This document shows positions 1 through 3,891 of a stretch of 5,750 bases of DNA, one piece after another. Numbering within the stretch: the stretch's first letter is position 1; every line of letters starts with the position of its first letter. The notes below the pieces were generated by a model. The model was not told the origin of the DNA. It saw only the letters and a list, made by a program, of their open reading frames with translations, and searched no databases. Position numbers and translations under genes: made by a program. This stretch comes from Deltaproteobacteria bacterium. Its GTDB lineage: Bacteria; Desulfobacterota_E; Deferrimicrobia; Deferrimicrobiales; Deferrimicrobiaceae. Location of the stretch: the NCBI GenBank assembly GCA_023489025.1, contig JAMDCN010000037.1, positions 1 to 5,750 of the forward strand, in the 5' to 3' direction.

Positions 1-285
1 AAATGGGAAATCGGATACGCTACGACGACGAATTTCGTGACGTTCACGAAGTACGCAGGAACCCCAATCGTCACGGTTGGCGCGGCCGGCCAGTGGGACA
101 AGACGGCGGTGGAAAACCCGGGGGCGGTATATTTCTCTGGCACAGACACCGTTGATCTTTGGTACGTCGGGACGGACGAAGCGTTTATTACCAACGGGTC
201 CTCGAACTATCGTATCGGCCTCGCACGGACCCGGTCATTTATCACGCTATTTGGGGGAACGATCTCGGGGGGAACGATCAGGTGA
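1..285 (+). CDS. C-terminal part of a beta-propeller-type phage tail-spike / receptor-binding protein (5' end outside window)
   Basis: The frame is open from base 1 and ends at TGA 283-285, giving the last 94 residues of a longer protein. Seen: a repeat-like pattern IGYATTTNFVTFTKYAGTPI, then QWDKTAVENPGAVYF, VDLWYVGTDE and YRIGLARTRSF. Known: alternation of IGxATS-D-xxWTKYxGNPVL, W-D-x-xVxNP-xVI and xxMWYTG is typical of blades in five-bladed beta-propeller glycosidase-like proteins (GH43/GH32-type folds). Inferred: as the last gene before a moron and the lysis genes, it is probably a tail-spike or adhesin that binds or trims a surface glycan. The end GGTISGGTI comes from a 12-bp direct repeat (253-264, 268-279) and may be a short linker or trimer tail. 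Catalytic residues cannot be judged because the N-terminal blades are missing. Another tail-fibre beta-structure is possible. Confidence 0.6.
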   Translation, partial: KWEIGYATTTNFVTFTKYAGTPIVTVGAAGQWDKTAVENPGAVYFSGTDTVDLWYVGTDEAFITNGSSNYRIGLARTRSFITLFGGTISGGTIR

Positions 286-308
286 AAATATAATGGTTTC
301 TCGGGGGA

Positions 309-1169
309 TCAATCGGCCTCTCGCGGCTCGAATAGGTAATTGATCGTTTCGGTGTCGTTTTGACACTCCTTAACTCGACGATAAACATCGGCTGGGCCTA
401 CCGCCTCGCTGTGCTCGTTCGCTGTATTCGCCGCGTACCCCGCATTGAAGAACAGATCGAAGGTGTTCAGGTAGTGGGTGTTGAACCCGCCAGGGTGGTA
501 TTTAGAAAAGCAGATTTCAACCATCCACGTGGGCTGGGGTCGCATGGTCAAAGTCTCCCGGCAACCGCGGAGCACTGAATGTTCGAAACCCTCGACGTCG
601 ATCTTGACGAACAGCCTTTCCCCCTGGAAGCGGGAGCCGAGAAGAACATCCAGCGTGCTCACTGGAATCGTCTTTCTGAACCTCCTCGGTTGGGCGGCCC
701 ATCCGGGAACCATGGAAGCTCCGGTGCTGGAGACTCCGTACAAGGTCGCGAGTCCCGGGCGCTCGTCCAGTCCCAGCGGGAAAACCTCGACGTTGCTCCA
801 ACCATTGGCCTGAAGGTTAGCGTACAGGTACCGCAGGTTCTGCGGTTGCGGTTCAATGGCCACGACGCGTTTTCCAAAGGATCGGGCTAGGCAGGTGTAG
901 AAGCCGATGTTTGCGCCGATGTCAATGAACACGTTGGCGCGTTGCAGATGGTCGGAGACGATCGCGACCTCGTCCGGCTCAAACGCCCCGGCCTGCATCA
1001 GGCGGTGGTGCATCGAGTTTCCGGCGATCATTGTGAAGCCGTACGGTGTCATTCGCTTCGCGTGGCGGACCGTGGGGGAGAAGGAATAATAGATGTCCCG
1101 GGCGTTGTTCAGGAGATGGATGGTATTTAGCAGGGTTTTCCCCGCAAGCGAAACGGCGGATCGGATCAT
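309..1169 (-). CDS. FkbM-family SAM-dependent methyltransferase (moron)
   Basis: A 286-aa methyltransferase of the FkbM family, predicted to transfer methyl from S-adenosylmethionine, usually to a hydroxyl of a sugar or small molecule. Seen: glycine-rich SAM motif FIDIGANIGFYT (residues 81-92), the acidic end of the next strand at VVAIEP (E106), and the family hallmark VKIDVEG-x-E-x-x-VLRG (188-202). The ATG at 1169 was chosen because AAGGAGG lies 4 nt upstream; an in-frame ATG at 1262 would add 31 unconvincing residues and overlap the endolysin start. It lies on the strand opposite to the late genes and stops 23 bp from the stop of the tail-spike gene. Inferred: a lysogenic-conversion gene, perhaps methylating host surface glycan such as O-antigen and so linked to the receptor recognised by the adjacent tail protein. 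The substrate is unknown. Confidence 0.9.
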   Translation of the reverse strand: MIRSAVSLAGKTLLNTIHLLNNARDIYYSFSPTVRHAKRMTPYGFTMIAGNSMHHRLMQAGAFEPDEVAIVSDHLQRANVFIDIGANIGFYTCLARSFGKRVVAIEPQPQNLRYLYANLQANGWSNVEVFPLGLDERPGLATLYGVSSTGASMVPGWAAQPRRFRKTIPVSTLDVLLGSRFQGERLFVKIDVEGFEHSVLRGCRETLTMRPQPTWMVEICFSKYHPGGFNTHYLNTFDLFFNAGYAANTANEHSEAVGPADVYRRVKECQNDTETINYLFEPREAD

Positions 1170-1173
1170 GGTA

Positions 1174-1180
1174 CCTCCTT
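1174..1180 (-). promoter_or_regulatory. Ribosome binding site deciding the methyltransferase start
   Basis: AAGGAGG on the minus strand, 4 nt before the ATG at 1169. It is a near-perfect anti-SD match and argues against the longer in-frame start at 1262. Several other genes here also use about 4 nt between SD and start (endolysin, the 28-aa peptide, the 246-aa protein, the GTG-started 74-aa gene). Confidence 0.8.
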
Positions 1181-1185
1181 GAACG

Positions 1186-1214
1186 AGAATACGTCGGTCA
1201 GACAGCATAAGCAA
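1186..1214 (-). promoter_or_regulatory. Candidate promoter for the methyltransferase moron
   Basis: On the minus strand, TTGCTT (1209-1214) and TATTCT (1186-1191) are separated by exactly 17 bp. They match sigma-70-type -35 and -10 boxes at 3/6 and 4/6 positions. Transcription would start a few bases before the strong SD. A separate promoter is expected for a reversed moron, but the boxes are imperfect and this is inference. Confidence 0.35.
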
Positions 1215-1234
1215 GCGGCCCTTCGGGGCCGTTT
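1213..1234 (+). terminator. Hairpin with TTCG tetraloop, terminator-like, before the endolysin
   Basis: CGGCCC (1216-1221), loop TTCG, GGGCCG (1226-1231). Flanking AAG and TTT extend the stem to about 9 bp with one G-T pair, followed by a weak U-rich stretch (TTTCCGTTTCC). It sits 18 bp upstream of the endolysin ATG and just upstream of the candidate methyltransferase promoter. It could stop rightward transcription coming through the moron, attenuate lysis genes, or protect an mRNA 5' end. The U-tract is interrupted, so termination strength is uncertain. Confidence 0.5.
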
Positions 1235-1251
1235 CCGTTTCCGGAGGACTG

Positions 1252-1722
1252 ATGCGCTCCAACTTTCATTCGGCGATCATGAACCTGCGGGAATGGGAGG
1301 GATTTGAGGACAACGACCCGGACGATCCCGGTGGCGAGACGCGGTACGGGGTATCGCGCCATTACCACCCGGAGATGTGGCTCGACGGAAAGCCGCCGAC
1401 GTGGGAGCAGGCGAGGGAGTTCTACCTCAAGTTGTGGATCGCCGCCGGATGCGACGCGCTTCCATTCCCGGTGGACTGCCTGCACTTCGACGCGAGCGTC
1501 AACCCCGGACCGGGGGCTGCCACGCGCATGCTCCACGATTCCGGGGAGCACGCAGACCCGTACCACCGCGCCACGGAATATGCCGTCCTGCGGCTGCGAT
1601 ATTACCTCGCCGCAGTGCGCAAGCGGCCTGTCGCGCTGAAGTACCTCGCCGGGTGGTCAGACCGGACGCTGGACTTCATGGAGCGCACAATTTTAACAAG
1701 TTGGTCATTGGCGGGGAAATGA
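1252..1722 (+). CDS. Endolysin, glycosyl hydrolase family 108 (N-acetylmuramidase-type)
   Basis: A 156-aa lysozyme-like protein predicted to cleave peptidoglycan glycan strands at host lysis. Seen: N-terminal F-x-x-A-I-x-x-L-x-x-W-E-G-F (E16 at the usual catalytic Glu of the E-G-G motif, here E-G-F), then NDPDDPGGETRYGVS (21-35), the family's most typical stretch. Later comes VNPGPGAATRML, the recurrent helix of these enzymes, and a C-terminal YLAGWSDRTLDFM resembling the GWxxR end of the small C-terminal domain. The length is slightly short for the family (often 160-180). No signal peptide is visible, so release should depend on a holin. The start ATG 1252 has GGAGG 4 nt upstream. Its stop shares ATGA with the next ORF, placing it first in a rightward lysis cassette. 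Confidence 0.9.
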   Translation: MRSNFHSAIMNLREWEGFEDNDPDDPGGETRYGVSRHYHPEMWLDGKPPTWEQAREFYLKLWIAAGCDALPFPVDCLHFDASVNPGPGAATRMLHDSGEHADPYHRATEYAVLRLRYYLAAVRKRPVALKYLAGWSDRTLDFMERTILTSWSLAGK

Positions 1723-1925
1723 TAGAAGGTGACGCCAGTTGCGTCTGCGGAACGTGCGGGCGGAGAATGCCGTGGGATACGTTCAAATCGCATGCGGAGC
1801 CGTGTCGGAGGGGTCATGTTCCTGTTCATGCTGGGGATGATCGTTGGGGCGTTCCTCGCGATCATGGGAATGGCGGTCCTGTCGATGGGGCGGACGGAAT
1901 AGTGAGCGAAACGATAACACCATGA
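1719..1925 (+). CDS. Small C2HC zinc-finger-like protein, function unknown
   Basis: A 68-aa ORF whose ATG overlaps the endolysin stop as ATGA. Seen: CGTCGRRMPWDTFKSHAEPC (residues 10-29), i.e. C-x2-C-x12-H-x4-C, which matches the spacing of small C2HC zinc-binding fingers; C8 is an extra cysteine. The first half is convincing as protein. The rest (from about residue 32) is Gly/Asp/Pro-rich, without features, and overlaps a better-looking 28-aa membrane peptide in another frame. The gene may be real with a tail constrained by the overlap, or only the N-terminal part may be ancestral. The SD is weak (GGCGGGG), so translation may be coupled to the endolysin. Its role is not recognisable; DNA, RNA or protein binding through zinc is an inference. 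Confidence 0.5.
   Translation: MIEGDASCVCGTCGRRMPWDTFKSHAEPCRRGHVPVHAGDDRWGVPRDHGNGGPVDGADGIVSETITP
1816..1902 (+). CDS. 28-aa single-helix membrane peptide (DUF3789-like)
   Basis: ATG at 1816 with GGAGG at 1807-1811, 4 nt before the start; stop TAG. Seen: almost the whole peptide is one hydrophobic, glycine- and methionine-rich helix (FLFMLGMIVGAFLAIMGMAV), followed by a short polar tail SMGRTE. From memory of the family it resembles the tiny DUF3789 phage/host peptides with an F-LG-x-x-x-GAFLG pattern; this was not searched. It lies entirely within the zinc-finger ORF in a different frame. Position between endolysin and other membrane proteins suggests a lysis-regulating peptide, which is inference only. 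Confidence 0.5.
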   Translation: MFLFMLGMIVGAFLAIMGMAVLSMGRTE

Positions 1926-1941
1926 AAAAAGGAGGATCATC

Positions 1942-2076
1942 ATGGACATCGTGACATTCGTATGGCTCGCGGTCGCGGTCGGGGCGTTCGTCGCCGGGTT
2001 CTTCGTTGGAAAGCGGCACGGCATACGGATCGCGTCTGCCGCATCGTTCCTGAAAGACACCGTGGGGAAATTATGA
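1942..2076 (+). CDS. 44-aa small membrane protein in the lysis region
   Basis: ATG 1942 preceded by an excellent SD (GGAGG at 1931-1935 after an A-run, 6 nt spacing); the stop TGA overlaps the next ATG as ATGA. Seen: one hydrophobic helix, residues 4-23 (VTFVWLAVAVGAFVAGFFVG), then a basic stretch KRHGIR, suggesting N-out/C-in topology, and a short soluble tail. No named family recognised. Clustering with the endolysin and tight coupling to the following two-helix protein make an antiholin or holin-accessory role possible but unproven. Confidence 0.65.
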   Translation: MDIVTFVWLAVAVGAFVAGFFVGKRHGIRIASAASFLKDTVGKL

Positions 2077-2408
2077 CCGACCGGGCGAACGGTTTCGCCG
2101 ACAACTTTTGGGGTACGCTCTGCCGGGGACTGAGGGACTTCATCAACGCCTTCGATGTGAATCCCCTCTGCCTCGTGGCATTCCTTGTCATCAACACGAT
2201 GGTGATGGCCTACCTTCATTCCACGTTCGATTGGTTCCGTGTCCCCGACTGGTGGTGGGGGCCGACCGGCGTTCTGTTTCTGATAGTCGGAGCGATCCTC
2301 ATCAAGCACACCTGGGGATACACGATCAACAGCAAGTACAACAGTCCGATCGGCGAGCCGCCAAAAGTTGCCGATCCCGCGGCGCCTGAGAAGCCCCCAG
2401 GAACGTAG
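2073..2408 (+). CDS. 111-aa two-helix membrane protein, holin candidate
   Basis: The ATG at 2073 overlaps the stop of the 44-aa gene (ATGA); there is only a weak SD, so translational coupling is likely. Seen: soluble N-terminus (1-29), a first hydrophobic segment 31-48 (PLCLVAFLVINTMVMAYL), an aromatic turn with VPDWWWGP, a second hydrophobic segment 65-79 (TGVLFLIVGAILIKH), and a Pro-rich hydrophilic tail ending PPGT. Two helices joined by a short aromatic loop fit a class II-like holin, the pore protein that times release of the endolysin, and the position next to the endolysin supports this. No family signature is recognised, so the function is inferred from context and topology. Confidence 0.7.
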   Translation: MTDRANGFADNFWGTLCRGLRDFINAFDVNPLCLVAFLVINTMVMAYLHSTFDWFRVPDWWWGPTGVLFLIVGAILIKHTWGYTINSKYNSPIGEPPKVADPAAPEKPPGT

Positions 2409-2410
2409 GA

Positions 2411-2417
2411 GAGGAGG
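2411..2417 (+). promoter_or_regulatory. Ribosome binding site deciding the 246-aa protein start
   Basis: GAGGAGG ends 4 nt before ATG 2422 and just after the preceding stop codon. It favours this start over the in-frame ATG at 2368, which would overlap the previous gene by 41 bp and add an arginine-rich leader. Confidence 0.75.
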
Positions 2418-2421
2418 CGGC

Positions 2422-3162
2422 ATGTTGTGGAGAAAGTGGCTCGCGGAGAAGATCGCGCCGAAAGCGGAGCAGCTCGAGAAGGCGGCCGACGACGCGATCC
2501 CCGACTGTGTGAAGGGTGTTCGCATGCCACGTGTCCGGTACCTCGTGGCGCTCGCGCTGCTCGTGATCTGTGTCGTCGGATACTCGCGGGGATGGCACAA
2601 GCGTTTCGTGAAGCCGGACCCGTCGTTGGTTCCAGTGGCCACGCAGGGCGGCGGAAGCGTTTACCAGGGGAACCAGGTGCCGGCGATGGCGCGCACGGCC
2701 AAGGCCGGGAAGTCGAAACCCACAACCACCGTTCGTCCGGTGACCACGACTCCGGTCGACGAGCTGCCCCCCGAGGAGCAGGCAAAAGCCCCGGTCATTC
2801 CCCCCACCGCGGGGCCGGATAACGTCGTCCGGAAACTGCAACTCGGGGACACGCAGATCATCCCTCCGGGCCGCGGGGAAACCTACGCCCGGGCGTACCT
2901 CCTGCCGGACGGTACCGTCAAGATATTCCAGGATCCACAGCAGGAGAAGTTCCGGGGGTGGAAGTGGAAGCACTTTGAACTGGAGGGAGGATATGGAGTC
3001 GGCGGGAAGCAGGTTGACGTCCAGGCGACGTGGCTCCCGATTCGCTTGGGGAACGTCCACGTCGGGGCCCGGGCGGAGACGTGGACCGAGATCGACGGGA
3101 CGATCAAAGGCGCCGGGTCGATCCGGGTACGATGGGAACCGTTTCGGGAGTCGTACCGATAA
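2422..3162 (+). CDS. 246-aa membrane-anchored protein with Pro/Thr linker and beta-rich C-terminus (spanin-like, unrecognised)
   Basis: No named family recognised. Seen, in order: a charged amphipathic N-terminal segment (1-39), one transmembrane helix (about 40-54, YLVALALLVICVVGY) flanked by basic residues, a flexible region with a Thr/Pro-rich linker (about 98-132, e.g. KPTTTVRPVTTTPVDELPP), and a C-terminal domain (133-246). The final 60 residues alternate polar and hydrophobic positions with glycine turns (ELEGGYGVGGKQVDVQATWL, then IRLGNVHVGARAETWTEI, then IKGAGSIRVRWEPF), like beta-hairpins of an outer-membrane-associated or barrel-like fold. Inferred: an inner-membrane anchor with a periplasm-crossing linker and a C-terminal part meeting the outer membrane, i.e. 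a possible single-protein spanin. It lacks the lipobox of known unimolecular spanins, so a host-envelope or virion role is an alternative. Confidence 0.75.
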   Translation: MLWRKWLAEKIAPKAEQLEKAADDAIPDCVKGVRMPRVRYLVALALLVICVVGYSRGWHKRFVKPDPSLVPVATQGGGSVYQGNQVPAMARTAKAGKSKPTTTVRPVTTTPVDELPPEEQAKAPVIPPTAGPDNVVRKLQLGDTQIIPPGRGETYARAYLLPDGTVKIFQDPQQEKFRGWKWKHFELEGGYGVGGKQVDVQATWLPIRLGNVHVGARAETWTEIDGTIKGAGSIRVRWEPFRESYR

Positions 3163-3184
3163 TCGGGAGGGGGGGGCGGAAACC

Positions 3185-3517
3185 ATGTGGATCGGACTCT
3201 TGGTGGGAGCGGCGGCGGTTGCGGGGGCTTCGGCGGTCGCGAGTCAGGCGCCCGGGACGGACCCCGGGCACGTCATCTTGTCTCTGGATAATGTCCTGTT
3301 GCACGTCCTCCCAGCCATTTCCGCCGGGGCGTTCGCCTGGGCGGGCGCCCGGTTCACCATCCAGGACCACTCGCGCCGGATCGGCCGGCTGGAACGCCAC
3401 AACTCCTGGGGGCGGCGGAAGCTCGAAAAGCTCGAGACCGTCCACCTCGGCCGCCATCCCGAGGATGCCCCGCTGTTGCACGTCGAGTCGATCAACGGGG
3501 GGAATTCGGGGGAGTAG
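3185..3517 (+). CDS. 110-aa two-helix membrane protein, holin or lysis-accessory candidate
   Basis: Last gene before attP. Seen: hydrophobic N-terminal segment (2-20, alanine/glycine-rich, could be a signal-anchor), a second hydrophobic segment (37-55, VLLHVLPAISAGAFAWAGA), then a strongly basic amphipathic helix (62-84, including RRIGRLE and RRKLEKLE) and a polar tail ending NGGNSGE. The ATG at 3185 follows a G-rich stretch whose best SD-like match (GGGAGG, 3165-3170) is rather far, so expression may be modest. Small two-helix proteins with a charged C-terminal helix are common among holins, antiholins and other lysis accessories; none is specifically recognised. The reading frame is supported by the protein's coherent topology and its position 22 bp after the previous stop. 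Confidence 0.65.
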   Translation: MWIGLLVGAAAVAGASAVASQAPGTDPGHVILSLDNVLLHVLPAISAGAFAWAGARFTIQDHSRRIGRLERHNSWGRRKLEKLETVHLGRHPEDAPLLHVESINGGNSGE

Positions 3518-3660
3518 CCGCCTCCTTCAACGCCAGCCTACGCCACGCCGCCGCCCGCTGTGTCTGCGCCACGATCTCCCCGTCCGACGAGCCGTAGGGA
3601 GGGGGCGGGCGGGAAGGCCGGATTTCGCACGAGGATGGCCTGTAATCGATCGAGGAAGAC

Positions 3661-3691
3661 TGTCAGAATTTTGTCAGATTTTCTATGACAA
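3661..3691 (+). promoter_or_regulatory. Left-arm integrase binding motifs (P-arm type)
   Basis: TGTCAGA occurs at 3661-3667 and 3672-3678, exactly 11 bp apart. The minus strand of 3682-3691 reads TTGTCATAGA, identical over 10 bp to a right-arm motif at 3882-3891. These are candidate arm-type sites for the N-terminal domain of the integrase, by analogy with lambda P1/P2. Confidence 0.6.
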
Positions 3692-3692
3692 A

Positions 3693-3728
3693 ATGGTCCC
3701 GGATGGTCGCGGATGGTCACTGTTGGTC
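3693..3728 (+). repeat. Four ATGGTC repeats phased at 10 bp, candidate excisionase sites
   Basis: ATGGTC starts at 3693, 3703 and 3713, and a variant TTGGTC at 3723, i.e. exactly one copy per helical turn; the second and third copies share GGATGGTC. They lie between the left arm sites and the core, where lambda and L5-like phages carry tandem Xis sites. Cooperative binding of the HTH protein encoded at 5161-5376 is the simplest inference. Confidence 0.55.
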
Positions 3729-3784
3729 GTTCGAAGCCCGGGCGGGGAATCTCTTCGTAATTCGATAACCTCCTGTTTTTTCGA

Positions 3785-3829
3785 TGGAGCCGGCGGTCGG
3801 GATTGAACCGACGACCTGCTGATTACGAA
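3785..3829 (-). other. attP core: 3' fragment of tRNA-Thr(CGT)
   Basis: Read on the minus strand: anticodon loop TTCGTAA (3823-3829, anticodon CGT for Thr), 3' anticodon stem TCAGC (3818-3822), variable region, T-arm GTCGG-TTCAATC-CCGAC (3796-3812), 3' acceptor strand CGCCGGC (3789-3795), discriminator T and CCA (3785-3787). The D-arm, the 5' acceptor strand and the 5' anticodon stem are absent: beyond 3829 the sequence does not pair (GGCCC in place of the complement of TCAGC). It is therefore not a functional tRNA gene but the part a phage carries to restore its target tRNA on integration. Crossover most likely falls in the anticodon loop. The end of the identity is judged from the tRNA fold, as the host gene is not in the window. 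Confidence 0.88.
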
Positions 3830-3831
3830 GG

Positions 3832-3859
3832 CCCCGCGCGCCGGAAAGAAGTCGCGGGG
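3832..3859. repeat. GC-rich inverted repeat next to the attP core
   Basis: CCCCGCG (3832-3838) and CGCGGGG (3853-3859) form a perfect 7-bp stem with a 14-nt loop, starting 3 bp from the tRNA fragment. On the minus strand it lies downstream of the integrase gene but lacks a U-tract, so it is at best a weak terminator. A structural role in the att site is another option. Confidence 0.4.
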
Positions 3860-3871
3860 TTGCACCCTGCC

Positions 3872-3891
3872 TGTCAGAGAATTGTCATAGA
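3872..3891 (+). promoter_or_regulatory. Right-arm integrase binding motifs (P'-arm type)
   Basis: TGTCAGA at 3872-3878 and TGTCATA at 3883-3889, again exactly 11 bp apart and in the same orientation as the left pair. The second motif contains the integrase stop codon (3885-3887 on the minus strand). The same motif and spacing on both sides of the core is what an intact attP predicts. Confidence 0.6.

Larger units (their letters stand above)
3518..3884. other. Gene-free attP region between lysis genes and integrase
   Basis: No credible gene is seen in these 367 bp; the open frames are short, lack SD sites and are rich in Pro/Arg. From left to right it holds featureless GC-rich DNA (3518-3622), a 15-bp repeat shared with the xis leader (3623-3637), three TGTCA-type motifs (3661-3691), four 10-bp-phased ATGGTC repeats (3693-3728), the tRNA-Thr 3' core (3785-3829), a GC hairpin (3832-3859) and the first right-arm motif (3872-3878). 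The second right-arm motif runs into the integrase stop codon. The whole functional part spans about 230 bp, similar to lambda attP. Confidence 0.75.

Noticed and set aside
309..1262. Longer methyltransferase start at ATG 1262
   Set aside because: It would overlap the endolysin start and the terminator-like hairpin and has no SD, whereas ATG 1169 has AAGGAGG directly upstream.
1602..2642. Long open frame on the minus strand (346 codons)
   Set aside because: It lies opposite five well-supported rightward genes; the protein is low complexity and Arg/Pro-rich, with no SD or recognisable motif.
2326..3186. Open frame of 286 codons on the minus strand
   Set aside because: Antisense to the 246-aa gene; its Arg/Pro-rich translation is typical of GC-rich shadow frames.
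3538..3720. 60-codon minus-strand frame within attP
   Set aside because: It covers the arm sites and phased repeats, has no SD, and the protein shows no coherent features.
3693..3728. CRISPR-like array
   Set aside because: The repeat units are 6-8 bp at a 10-bp period with no spacers; this is a protein-binding array pattern.
3719..3742. T-arm-like sequence GTTCGAAGCCCG near a GC-rich stretch
   Set aside because: The stem does not pair properly and no tRNA body surrounds it.
3785..3859. A complete tRNA-Thr gene
   Set aside because: The 5' acceptor strand, D-arm and 5' anticodon stem are absent; the bases beyond the anticodon loop do not pair with TCAGC.
3661..3890. IHF binding sites in attP
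   Set aside because: No acceptable match to WATCAANNNNTTR was found on either strand by eye, although lambda-like attP sites often have them.
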